From positions 1 to 52,560 of the forward strand of contig JADKBL010000059.1 of NCBI GenBank assembly GCA_016718875.1: a stretch of DNA of 52,560 nucleotides. The letters run 5' to 3'. Numbering within the stretch: the first letter of the stretch is position 1; each line of letters begins with the position of its first letter. Both the position numbers and the translations under genes were made by a program. A model generated the notes under the pieces. That model was not told where the DNA came from and made no database searches. It saw nothing but the letters and a program-made list of their open reading frames with translations. This stretch comes from Bacteroidota bacterium (GTDB lineage Bacteria; Bacteroidota; Bacteroidia; Bacteroidales; VadinHA17). Below, piece after piece: positions 1 through 9,132 of the stretch.

Positions 1-179
1 TACACCAATAGCAACGGCATTAGGTCTCAACTATCAGCCAGGTGCATTGACCACCACGACATATTACCGTCAGGTACAGAGTTCAGCAAGTGGCTGCGGC
101 AGCTTGACCACGAATACAGTCACAGTTACAGTCAATCCAATACCAACAATAACTATCGGTCCAGACCCATCTGTTTGTT

Positions 180-1004
180 TTGGTAGTACTATTGCTCCTT
201 TTGACATTTACAGCTTCAACTGGTAGCCCTGATATTTACAGTATCGATTATGATCCGGCTGCAAATGGTGCTGGTTACATCGACAGAACAGATATTGCAT
301 TCGGAGCAAGTCCGATTAATCTTGTTATACCAGGAGCAGCTCCTGTAACAACTTATTCTGGTTCATTTACTGTTAAAAATAGTACTACCGGGTGTACAAG
401 TCTTACACATCTAGTTAATATAACTGTTACTGCAACAAGTACAATTTCACTTAGTTCTGCAGCAGGTACAGATGATCAATCAATATGTATTACTAGTGCT
501 ATTGAAGATATTACATATAATACGACTGGTGCAATTGGTGCTACATTCTCAGGTCTCCCGGCAGGAGTTACCGGATCATGGGCTGGTAATGTTGTAACAA
601 TAAGCGGAACACCAACTACAGCTAATACATATAACTATATTGTAAATCTAAGTGGAGGATGTGGTACAGTATCTGCTTCAGGTAAGATAGTGGTCAATCC
701 TGTAAATACAATGACCCTTAATTCAGGTTCACTGAATCAGACAAAGTGTATAAATACTCCAATAGATCTGATTGAATATTCAACCACCGGAGCGACTGGT
801 GCAACTTTCAGTGGACTGCCTATTGGTGTTAACGGAACATGGGCAGCTGATGTTCTTACAGTCAGCGGAACTCCAACCGAATCAGGTGTATTTAATTATA
901 CTATTACACTAACAGGTGGTTGTGGCACTATAAGCAAGAATGGAACTCTGACAATAAATCCTGATATGACTCTTACTTTGAGTTCAGGGGTAAGTACTGA
1001 ATAA
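180..1004 (+). CDS. Adhesin fragment, Ig-like repeats (frame segment 1)
   Basis: Open segment of the broken adhesin. Its apparent start, a run of leucines after ATG, is an artefact: before it, from base 2 to about 200, the same protein reads well in another frame (ends VNPIPTITIGPDPSVCFGST). Removing one T at 199-202 joins the two. It contains two 85-residue Ig-like units with the core pattern GATFSGLPAGVTGSW and VTISGTPT. It ends at a TAA caused by an extra G at about 999. Confidence 0.6.
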   Translation: MVVLLLLLTFTASTGSPDIYSIDYDPAANGAGYIDRTDIAFGASPINLVIPGAAPVTTYSGSFTVKNSTTGCTSLTHLVNITVTATSTISLSSAAGTDDQSICITSAIEDITYNTTGAIGATFSGLPAGVTGSWAGNVVTISGTPTTANTYNYIVNLSGGCGTVSASGKIVVNPVNTMTLNSGSLNQTKCINTPIDLIEYSTTGATGATFSGLPIGVNGTWAADVLTVSGTPTESGVFNYTITLTGGCGTISKNGTLTINPDMTLTLSSGVSTE

Positions 1005-1209
1005 TCAGACAATTTGTGTAAGTACTCCATTAACTGATATTACATATTCTTATACCGGTGGAAGCACAGTTACATTCCTTGGTTCATTCCCAACCGGCGT
1101 TTCGGGTTCATATTCAGGCGGTACTGTTACAATAAGTGGAACTCCGACATCAGTAGGTACTTATAATTATAATGTTGTTCTGTCAGGAGGCACCGGGTGC
1201 GGGGCACCT

Positions 1210-2751
1210 GTGATTCAGAGCGGAACAATTTCAGTTACTGCTAATAATACAATTTCATTGGCATCAGGTTCGAATAACCAGACTGTATGCCACGATGTCG
1301 CAATTGGTAATATTGTTTACAATACTACCGGAGCTACTGGTGCTACTGTATCACCACTTCCAGCTGGTGTTACAGGAGTGTGGAATGCCGATAAGGTTAC
1401 AATTAGTGGTACACCTACTGAAACAGGTACCTTCAATTACGTAGTAACCCTGACAGGAGGTTGCGGCAATATTACTGCTTCAGGAACAATTATTTCCAAC
1501 CCTGATAACACTATTGTTTTAACTTCAGGTTCTGACAATCAGACTGTATGTGTTAACACACCAATGACAAATATTGTCTATACAACAACCGGAGCAACTG
1601 GTGCCAGCTTTACCGGATTACCATCAGGTTTAAGTGTAGCCTTTGCATCTAATAGTGTAACAATAAGTGGAAGTCCAACTGCAACAGGAACATACAACTA
1701 TAAGATTACACTGACTGGAGGTTGTGGTAATGTATTTAAGGAAGGTACTATAACAGTAGCTCCTGTTAATACAATTACTTTGACATCTCCAGGATCGACT
1801 GTGGCTCAATCAATTTGCTTAGGTTCTGCCATTGCAAATATTACATATGCAACTGTTGGAACAACATCTGTAAATGTGACTGGATTACCTTTGGGTGTTA
1901 CATATACCTGGTTAGCTGATGTTGTTACCATTAGCGGAACTCCTTCAACTGTTGCCGGAAGTCCATTCAGTTATACTGTTGCATCTACAGGTCCTTGTGG
2001 TGTGGTTTCGAAATCTGGAACCATTACAGTTAACCCGGTATTACCTGTGAGTGTCTCAATAACAGCCGATGCCGCTACTACATGTACAGGCACCACAGTG
2101 AACTTCACATCTACACCAGTTAACGGAGGTACACCAACATATCAGTGGTATAATGGAGCAGTTCCTGTTGGAACCAACAGCAAATCCTTCAGTTCGAATA
2201 CACTATCTAATGGTGATGTAATATCTGTAGTCATGACCTCCAGTCTGACGTGCGTATCGGGCAGTCCTGCAACAAGTAATCTTGTCACCATGACTGTTAA
2301 TCCGGTTCTGCCTGTGAGTGTATCAATAACAGCAGATGCTACGACAATATGTGCAGGCACCACAGTGAACTTCCAGCTACCAGTTAACGGAGGTACACCG
2401 ACATATCAGTGGTATAATGGAGCAGTTCCTGTTGGAACCAACAGTGCAACCTTCAGTTCGAATACACTATCTAATGGTGATGTAATATCTGTAGTCATGA
2501 CCTCCAGTCTGACGTGCGTATCGAGCAGTCCTGCAACAAGTAATCTTGTCACCATGACTGTCAATCCGGTTCTGCCTGTGAGTGTATCAATAACAGCAGA
2601 TGCTACGACAATATGTGCAGGCACCACAGTGAACTTCACAGCTCACCAGTTAACGGAGGTACACCGACATATCAGTGGTATAATGGAGCAGTTCCTGTTG
2701 GAACCAACAGTGCAACCTTCAGTTCGAATACACTATCTAATGGTGATGTAA
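1210..2751 (+). CDS. Adhesin fragment, Ig-like repeats (frame segment 2)
   Basis: Second open segment of the adhesin. Coding sense in this frame already resumes at about 1000 (NNQTICVSTPLTDITY), so the first ATG at 1210 is not a real start. It carries four GATFSGLP-type units and the first copies of the 89-residue unit. At about 2642 the repeat sequence gctacaccag appears as gctcaccag, and the one-base loss shifts the reading frame until a stop at 2751. An in-frame three-base loss occurs near 2373. Confidence 0.6.
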   Translation: MIQSGTISVTANNTISLASGSNNQTVCHDVAIGNIVYNTTGATGATVSPLPAGVTGVWNADKVTISGTPTETGTFNYVVTLTGGCGNITASGTIISNPDNTIVLTSGSDNQTVCVNTPMTNIVYTTTGATGASFTGLPSGLSVAFASNSVTISGSPTATGTYNYKITLTGGCGNVFKEGTITVAPVNTITLTSPGSTVAQSICLGSAIANITYATVGTTSVNVTGLPLGVTYTWLADVVTISGTPSTVAGSPFSYTVASTGPCGVVSKSGTITVNPVLPVSVSITADAATTCTGTTVNFTSTPVNGGTPTYQWYNGAVPVGTNSKSFSSNTLSNGDVISVVMTSSLTCVSGSPATSNLVTMTVNPVLPVSVSITADATTICAGTTVNFQLPVNGGTPTYQWYNGAVPVGTNSATFSSNTLSNGDVISVVMTSSLTCVSSSPATSNLVTMTVNPVLPVSVSITADATTICAGTTVNFTAHQLTEVHRHISGIMEQFLLEPTVQPSVRIHYLMVM

Positions 2752-5050
2752 TATCTGTAGTCATGACCTCCAGTCTGACGTGCGTATCGGGCAGTCCTGC
2801 AACAAGTAATCTTGTCACCATGACTGTTAATCCGGTTCTGCCTGTGAGTGTATCAATAACAGCAGATGCTACGACAATATGTGCAGGCACCACACAGTGA
2901 ACTTCACAGCTACACCAGTTAACGGAGGTACACCGACATATCAGTGGTATAATGGAGCAGTTCCTGTTGGAACCAACAGTGCAACCTTCAGTTCGAATAC
3001 ACTATCTAATGGTGATGTAATATCTGTAGTCATGACCTCCAGTCTGACGTGCGTATCGGGCAGTCCTGCAACAAGTAATCTTGTCACCATGACTGTTAAT
3101 CCGGTTCTGCCTGTGAGTGTATCAATAACAGCAGATGCTACGACAATATGTGCAGGCACCACAGTGAACTTCACAGCTACACCAGTTAACGGAGGTACAC
3201 CGACATATCAGTGGTATAATGGAGCAGTTCCTGTTGGAACCAACAGTGCAACCTTCAGTTCGAATACACTATCTAATGGTGATGTAATATCTGTAGTCAT
3301 GACCTCCAGTCTGACGTGCGTATCGGGCAGTCCTGCAACAAGTAATCTTGTCACCATGACTGTTAATCCGGTTCTGCCTGTGAGTGTATCAATAACAGCA
3401 GATGCTACGACAATATGTGCAGGCACCACAGTGAACTTCACAGCTACACCAGTTAACGGAGGTACACCGACATATCAGTGGTATAATGGAGCAGTTCCTG
3501 TTGGAACCAACAGTGCAACCTTCAGTTCGAATACACTATCTAATGGTGATGTAATATCTGTAGTCATGACCTCCAGTCTGACGTGCGTATCGGGCAGTCC
3601 TGCAACAAGTAATCTTGTCACCATGACTGTCAATCCGGTTCTGCCTGTGAGTGTCTCAATAACAGCAGATGCTACGACAATATGTGCAGGCACCACAGTG
3701 AACTTCACAGCTACACCAGTTAACGGAGGTACACCGACATATCAGTGGTATAATGGAGCAGTTCCTGTTGGAACCAACAGTGCAACCTTCAGTTCGAATA
3801 CACTATCTAATGGTGATGTAATATCTGTAGTCATGACCTCCAGTCCGACGTGCGTATCGGGCAGTCCTGCAACAAGTAATCTTGTCACCATGACTGTCAA
3901 TCCGGTTCTGCCTGTGAGTGTATCAATAACAGCAGATGCTACGACAATATGTGCAGGCACCACAGTGAACTTCACAGCTACACCAGTTAACGGAGGTACA
4001 CCGACATATCAGTGGTATAATGGAGCAGTTCCTGTTGGAACCAACAGTGCAACCTTCAGTTCGAATACACTATCTAATGGTGATGTAATATCTGTAGTCA
4101 TGACCTCCAGTCTGACGTGCGTATCGGGCAGTCCTGCAACAAGTAATCTTGTCACCATGACTGTCAATCCGGTTCTGCCTGTGAGTGTATCAATAACAGC
4201 AGATGCTACGACAATATGTGCAGGCACCACAGTGAACTTCACAGCTACACCAGTTAACGGAGGTACACCGACATATCAGTGGTATAATGGAGCAGTTCCT
4301 GTTGGAACCAACAGTGCAACCTTCAGTTCGAATACACTATCTAATGGTGATGTAATATCTGTAATCATGACCTCCAGTCTGACGTGCGTATCGGGTAGTC
4401 CTGCAACAAGTAATCTTGTCACCATGACTGTCAATCCGGTTCTGCCTGTGAGTGTATCAATAACAGCAGATGCTACGACAATATGTGCAGGCACCACAGT
4501 GAACTTCACAGCTACACCAGTTAACGGAGGTACACCGACATATCAGTGGTATAATGGAGCAGTTCCTGTTGGAACCAACAGTGCAACCTTCAGTTCGAAT
4601 ACACTATCTAATGGTGATGTAATATCTGTAGTCATGACCTCCAGTCTGACGTGTGTATCGGGCAGTCCTGCAACAAGTAATCTTGTCACCATGACTGTTA
4701 ATCCGGTTCTGCCTGTGAGTGTATCAATAACAGCAGATGCTACGACAATATGTGCAGGCACCACAGTGAACTTCACAGCTACACTACAGTTAACGGAGGT
4801 ACACCGACATATCAGTGGTATAATGGAGCAGTTCCTGTTGGAAACCAACAGTGCAACCTTCAGTTCGAATACGCTATCTAATGGTGATGTAATATCTGTA
4901 GTCATGACACTCAGTCGACGTGCGTATCGGGCAGTCCTGCAACAAGTAATCTTGTCACCATGACTGTTAATCCGGTTCTGCCTGTGAGTGTATCAATAAC
5001 AGCAGATGCTACGACAATATGTGCAGGCACCACAGTGAACTTCACAGCTA
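2040..5050 (+). repeat. Tandem array of eleven nearly identical 267-bp units
   Basis: The anchor cagtggtataatggagcag recurs at about 2142, 2406, 2672, 2941, 3208, 3475, 3742, 4009, 4276, 4543 and 4812. Central spacings are exactly 267 bp (89 codons). Deviations of 264, 266 and 269 bp mark the small indels. Only scattered substitutions separate the units, so the array is recently amplified or homogenised. A diverged relative sits near 5621. The copy number in the real genome may differ from that shown here. Confidence 0.95.
2879..4963 (+). CDS. Adhesin fragment, identical 89-residue Ig-like repeat array (frame segment 3)
   Basis: Third open segment, made almost entirely of tandem 89-residue units. 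Each has two cysteines (TTICAG and LTCVSG) that could form a disulfide in an Ig-like fold, and a central motif TPTYQWYNGAVPVGTNSATF. A CA duplication at 2890 sets this frame. The short stretch 2613-2900 in another frame bridges it to the previous segment. Three indels between 4785 and 4925 end it. Only a handful of substitutions separate the units. Confidence 0.65.
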   Translation: MCRHHTVNFTATPVNGGTPTYQWYNGAVPVGTNSATFSSNTLSNGDVISVVMTSSLTCVSGSPATSNLVTMTVNPVLPVSVSITADATTICAGTTVNFTATPVNGGTPTYQWYNGAVPVGTNSATFSSNTLSNGDVISVVMTSSLTCVSGSPATSNLVTMTVNPVLPVSVSITADATTICAGTTVNFTATPVNGGTPTYQWYNGAVPVGTNSATFSSNTLSNGDVISVVMTSSLTCVSGSPATSNLVTMTVNPVLPVSVSITADATTICAGTTVNFTATPVNGGTPTYQWYNGAVPVGTNSATFSSNTLSNGDVISVVMTSSPTCVSGSPATSNLVTMTVNPVLPVSVSITADATTICAGTTVNFTATPVNGGTPTYQWYNGAVPVGTNSATFSSNTLSNGDVISVVMTSSLTCVSGSPATSNLVTMTVNPVLPVSVSITADATTICAGTTVNFTATPVNGGTPTYQWYNGAVPVGTNSATFSSNTLSNGDVISVIMTSSLTCVSGSPATSNLVTMTVNPVLPVSVSITADATTICAGTTVNFTATPVNGGTPTYQWYNGAVPVGTNSATFSSNTLSNGDVISVVMTSSLTCVSGSPATSNLVTMTVNPVLPVSVSITADATTICAGTTVNFTATLQLTEVHRHISGIMEQFLLETNSATFSSNTLSNGDVISVVMTLSRRAYRAVLQQVILSP

Positions 5051-7995
5051 CACCAGCCAATGAAGGATTGACACCTTCTTATCAGTGGAAGTTAAATGGT
5101 ACAAATGCCGGAACTAACTCAACTGCGTATTCGTATGCACCCGTAAACGGAGATGTTGTAACAGTAGTACTTACATCAAGTGAGACATGCCAGAGCGGAG
5201 GACCTGCCACATCAACTGCTATTAACATGATCGTTAATCCAATCCTGCCGGTAAGCGTTTCAGTAACTGCTGATGCTAATCCTGCTTGTGTGGGAGCAAC
5301 AGTTAACTTTACCGCTAATCCGACTAACGGAGGATTGACACCTTCATATCAGTGGAAAGTTAATGGTACAAATGCAGGCATTAACTCAGATACATACGCA
5401 TATGTTCCTGTAACCGGAGATCTTGTAACAGTTATTCTTACTTCAAGTGAGACCTGCCAGAGCGGAGGACCTGCAATATCTCCAGCAGTTACCATGACAG
5501 TCAATCCGGTTCTGCCTTCGAGTGTATCAATAACAGCAGACGCTACAACAATATGTGCAGGCACCACAGTGACCTTCACAGCAACGCCTGTTAACGAAGG
5601 AACACCAACATATCAGTGGTATAATGGAGCAGTACCTGTTGGAACCAACAGTTCAACCTTCAGTTCGAATACCCTGGCAAATACGGATAATATAACTGTT
5701 GTCATGACTTCAAGTTTGACATGTGTTACAGGCAGTCCGGCAACAAGCAATATTGTTGCAATGACAGTTAATCCCGTATTGCCTGTTAGTGTATCAGTTG
5801 CAGCCGATGCTAACCCTGTTTGTGCAGGCACAACTGTTAACTTTACTGCCACACCGACCAACGGAGGATTGACACCTGCATATCAGTGGAAAGTAAATGG
5901 CATAAATGCCGGTACTAACTCAACTGCATATTCATATGCACCGGTAAACGGAGATGTAGTAACGGTTGTTCTTACCTCGAGCGAGACCTGCCAGAGCAGT
6001 GGACCTGCGACATCACCTGCAGTAAACATGACGGTCAACCCTGTTCTTCCTGTAAGCGTTTCAATAGCAGCTGATGCTAACCCGGTTTGTGCAGGCACAA
6101 CAGTCAACTTTACAGCCACACCTGCCAACGGAGGATTGACACCTTCATATCAGTGGAAGGTAAATGGCACAAATGCAGGTATTAACTCAGCTACATACTC
6201 ATATATACCTGTAAACGGGGATGTTGTAACAGTTGATCTTACCTCGAGTGAGACCTGCCAGAGCGGCGGACCTGCAACATCCAATTCAATTAACATGATT
6301 GTGTCATCTGCTCCGGTTGTTACATCAACACAGGTTGATGTCCTCTGCAAAACTGCAGCAACAGGGTCAATTGACATAACATTAACAGGAGGAACAACTC
6401 CTTACACATATTCCTGGACCGGAAACGGAGTAACTGCTTCATCTGAAGATCAAAACGGCCTTACAGCCGGAACCTATTCAGTAATTGTTACTGATGCTGC
6501 AGGTTGTACTTCAATCTCATATTCATTCACAATAACCGAACCGGCTGTTGCACTTACCGGATCCATAACTTCGCAGACAAATGTTTTAGTCTTTGGCGGA
6601 AGTAATGGTTCTGTAACTGTTGCAGGGGCAGGTGGTACAGGTGCATACCAGTATAAGCTTGGAACGGGCGCTTATCAGGCTTCAGGTACATTCGGATCGC
6701 TTACAGGAGGTGACTATACAGTTACCGTTCAGGATGCCAACCTTTGTACTTTCGATGTTGCTTTTACTATTACCCAGCCATCAGCTCCGTTATCCGTGAG
6801 CATTGCATCACAGACTAATGTATCATGCTTCGGAACATCAACTGGAAGTGTTACGGCAGCCGGAGCTGGTGGAAGTACTCCTTATGAATATAGTCTCGAT
6901 GGCGGAGCATTCCAGTCTTCAACTACTTTTGCCTCTCTTGCTGCAGGAACATATACAATAACTGCAAGAGATGCTGCTTCCATTACTGCTACTGTGGGTG
7001 TAACTATTACACAGCCTGCTTCAGCTATTGGAGGATTCCTGGTTTCTCATACAGACATACTATGTTTTGGAAGCAATACCGGCGTTCTTACAGTCAATGG
7101 AACCGGAGGTACAGGTCCATATCTTTATAGAATTGGATCAGGATCATATCAGGCTTCGGGGACATTTACTGATCTTATAGCCGGAACCTATACAGTTACA
7201 GTTCAGGATGCCAACCTTTGTACATTCGGGGTAACAGCAGATATTACCCAGCCTTCCGCAGCAGTTTCAGGTACAATAATGGTTCAGACTAATGTCTCAT
7301 GCCATGGAGGTGGAAACGGAAGTGTTACAATTGTGGGTGCCGGAGGAACAGCTCCTTACGAATACAATATCAGCGGAGGAACTTTCCAGACATCCGGTTT
7401 ATTCAGTAGTCTTGCAGCAGGCAACTATACTATTGTTGTACGTGACGCAAACCTTTGTTTCTCAAACGTAACTGTTACAGTAACAGAACCTGAGGTTCTG
7501 GCACTTGACCATACTACTGTCCCGGCTTCCTGTCCGAATACTCCTGATGGAAGTATTTCACTTACAATTACAGGTGGAACTGCACCTTATAATGCAATCT
7601 GGTCCGATGGACTGAGTGGAATCAGCAGAACGAATATCCCTGACGGATCATATAGTGTAGTTGTCACTGATGTTAATGGCTGTGCTGCATCACTTGTTAT
7701 AGAACTGGAAAACACTGGTTCTGCTGATTGTGTTGTTGCTCAGGAGATATTAACACCTAACAATGATGGGTTCAATGATACCTGGAAGATCAGGAATATT
7801 GAGCTCTTCCCTGATGCAGAGGTTCTTGTTTTTACCAGGTGGGGTAAACTTGTGTACAAATCAAAGAATATATCTGATAATGAGTGGGATGGTACATTTA
7901 ATGGTAAGCAGTTGCCGACCGACTCCTACCACTATATTCTGCATCTGAATGATGGTTCGAAGCCACGATCAGGGGTTATAAGTATAATTAGATAA
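4960..7995 (+). CDS. Adhesin C-terminal part: Ig-like units, SprB-like repeats, type-B sorting domain
   Basis: Longest intact segment (1011 codons); the apparent ATG lies inside a repeat unit and is not a true start. Order: rest of the last 89-residue unit, five diverged units with LTPSYQWKVNGTNAG and TSSETCQSGGPA, then six SprB-type repeats with GGTxPYxYxxGxG and AGTYTVTVxDAxxC patterns, then the C-terminal gliding-motility-associated domain. That domain has the usual PNNDGFNDTWKI, VLVFTRWGKLVYKS and GTFNGKQLPTDSYHY features, the signature of proteins exported by the T9SS with a type-B tail. The gene ends 26 bases before the PorP/SprF gene. Confidence 0.85.
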   Translation: MTVNPVLPVSVSITADATTICAGTTVNFTATPANEGLTPSYQWKLNGTNAGTNSTAYSYAPVNGDVVTVVLTSSETCQSGGPATSTAINMIVNPILPVSVSVTADANPACVGATVNFTANPTNGGLTPSYQWKVNGTNAGINSDTYAYVPVTGDLVTVILTSSETCQSGGPAISPAVTMTVNPVLPSSVSITADATTICAGTTVTFTATPVNEGTPTYQWYNGAVPVGTNSSTFSSNTLANTDNITVVMTSSLTCVTGSPATSNIVAMTVNPVLPVSVSVAADANPVCAGTTVNFTATPTNGGLTPAYQWKVNGINAGTNSTAYSYAPVNGDVVTVVLTSSETCQSSGPATSPAVNMTVNPVLPVSVSIAADANPVCAGTTVNFTATPANGGLTPSYQWKVNGTNAGINSATYSYIPVNGDVVTVDLTSSETCQSGGPATSNSINMIVSSAPVVTSTQVDVLCKTAATGSIDITLTGGTTPYTYSWTGNGVTASSEDQNGLTAGTYSVIVTDAAGCTSISYSFTITEPAVALTGSITSQTNVLVFGGSNGSVTVAGAGGTGAYQYKLGTGAYQASGTFGSLTGGDYTVTVQDANLCTFDVAFTITQPSAPLSVSIASQTNVSCFGTSTGSVTAAGAGGSTPYEYSLDGGAFQSSTTFASLAAGTYTITARDAASITATVGVTITQPASAIGGFLVSHTDILCFGSNTGVLTVNGTGGTGPYLYRIGSGSYQASGTFTDLIAGTYTVTVQDANLCTFGVTADITQPSAAVSGTIMVQTNVSCHGGGNGSVTIVGAGGTAPYEYNISGGTFQTSGLFSSLAAGNYTIVVRDANLCFSNVTVTVTEPEVLALDHTTVPASCPNTPDGSISLTITGGTAPYNAIWSDGLSGISRTNIPDGSYSVVVTDVNGCAASLVIELENTGSADCVVAQEILTPNNDGFNDTWKIRNIELFPDAEVLVFTRWGKLVYKSKNISDNEWDGTFNGKQLPTDSYHYILHLNDGSKPRSGVISIIR

Positions 7996-8021
7996 AAAAT
8001 GTTATATTTCGATATTCAAAT

Positions 8022-9020
8022 ATGAGGCACCTTAAGAGCATATTAGCAACTGTAATTCTGATCTTCTTTTTCGGATCGGGTTATTCTCAGCAGGTACCAA
8101 TGTACTCTCAGTATATAATGAACGGATTCCTTATAAATCCTTCATTTGCCGGGAGAGATGGTTACACTACTGTTAACCTGACTGTAAGGGAACAGTGGGT
8201 TGGAATGGCAGGAGCTCCAAGTACTTACGCTGCAAGTTTCCAGACAAGACTTCTGAAGAACAGTTATATATCCAAATCAACATCTGTAAGAAAGAAGCTG
8301 GTAAAACCAACAAAAGGGGGTAAGGTAGGGCTTGGCGGTTATATCTTCAATGATAATAATGGTATAATGAGGAGAACCGGTTTCCAGGCAACATATGCCT
8401 ACCATATTTCTATGGGAAGGACTCAGGGTATTCCCAACAACCTTGCATTTGGACTTGCCCTTACGGGTTACCAGTATTTTGTTAATACAGAAGGCCTGAT
8501 ATATGAGCCAAATGATCCTCTTATTAATTCATATGACAGATCTGTTTTTGTAACTGATTTCAATTTCGGAGCAAGTTTTACAACTGCAAAATACTATGCA
8601 GGTTTTGCTATGACCAATCTTTTGAGGGGAAACCTGATTTTCGGTGATACTTCCAGTGTTAACAGAAATGAGCTTGGACACTTCTTCCTTACCGGGGGTA
8701 TAAAATTCCCCATTAATGATGAATGGCAGGTTGAACCGTCAGGCTTTATAAAATCATCTGATATGCTGTTTAAATCGGTACAGATGGACATAACAGGACG
8801 TGTTTATTATAAAGATGATTACTGGGCAGGTATTTCCTACAGAACCGGCGATGCAATTATACCAATGATTGGCCTTAAATATGACCGGTTTTATTTTGCT
8901 TATGCCATGGATTTAACTCTTACCGATATAAGATCAGCAACTTATGGTACCCATGAAATCTCCCTTGCAGTAAAGTTCGGCGAGAGTGCCCGTCGCTACC
9001 GATGGATAAACGCTTATTAA
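8022..9020 (+). CDS. PorP/SprF family type IX secretion system membrane protein
   Basis: 332 residues with a signal peptide (about 1-22, ending SGYSQQ) and the family hallmark just after it, a Tyr-Ser-Gln-Tyr segment followed by NPSFAGRDGY. The rest is the amphipathic beta-strand pattern of an outer-membrane barrel and ends with a basic, aromatic C-terminus. PorP/SprF proteins work with the T9SS to deliver or anchor type-B adhesins; in gliding bacteria SprF is needed for SprB export. Here the gene follows the adhesin by 26 bases, so the two are probably one transcript, closed by the hairpin at 9039-9068. The exact paralogue cannot be fixed, so no symbol is given. Confidence 0.93.
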   Translation: MRHLKSILATVILIFFFGSGYSQQVPMYSQYIMNGFLINPSFAGRDGYTTVNLTVREQWVGMAGAPSTYAASFQTRLLKNSYISKSTSVRKKLVKPTKGGKVGLGGYIFNDNNGIMRRTGFQATYAYHISMGRTQGIPNNLAFGLALTGYQYFVNTEGLIYEPNDPLINSYDRSVFVTDFNFGASFTTAKYYAGFAMTNLLRGNLIFGDTSSVNRNELGHFFLTGGIKFPINDEWQVEPSGFIKSSDMLFKSVQMDITGRVYYKDDYWAGISYRTGDAIIPMIGLKYDRFYFAYAMDLTLTDIRSATYGTHEISLAVKFGESARRYRWINAY

Positions 9021-9038
9021 TTAGGATAATATAACTTA

Positions 9039-9068
9039 AAGGCGAATTTTTTAATTCGCCTTTTTTTA
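9039..9068 (+). terminator. Rho-independent terminator after the adhesin/PorP pair
   Basis: Perfect inverted repeat ggcgaatt (9041-9048) and aattcgcc (9053-9060), extendable by two A:T pairs, with a TTTT loop and followed by a run of seven T. It lies 19 bases after the PorP/SprF stop. Confidence 0.85.
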
Positions 9069-9132
9069 TTATATTAGATTCAATAATATAATCCCGGCTG
9101 GTTAATTGGACACGGGATTCTTCGCTGCATTT

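Larger units (their letters stand above)
2..7995 (+). pseudogene. Giant T9SS type-B surface adhesin (SprB-like), 5' end outside window, frameshifted
   Basis: This is one coding region broken by small indels, not several genes. Reading begins in frame 2 at base 2 and moves between frames at about 199-202 (extra T in a TTTT run), 999 (extra G), 2642 (one base lost), 2890 (CA duplicated) and 4785-4925 (three indels). Joined together it encodes Ig-like units of 85-90 residues (about 250-2040), eleven nearly identical 89-residue units (about 2040-5050), five diverged relatives (to about 6300), six SprB-like repeats (6300-7720; motifs such as AGTYTVTVQDANLC) and a C-terminal gliding-motility/CHU_C type-B sorting domain (about 7740-7995; motif ILTPNNDGFNDTW). 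The family is secreted by the T9SS and attached to the cell surface. The start and any signal peptide lie upstream of the window. The PorP/SprF gene follows immediately, as in sprB-sprF pairs. The ligand is unknown. A true pseudogene is possible, but indels in homopolymers and repeats favour sequence error. Confidence 0.85.

Noticed and set aside
2142..4905. A series of 73-120 codon open frames on the minus strand, one per repeat unit
   Set aside because: They are antisense shadows of the 267-bp units. They repeat with the same period and carry no start context or family resemblance.
2040..5050. Regular repeats suggesting a CRISPR array
   Set aside because: Units are 267 bp with no variable spacers and are translated in the adhesin frame.
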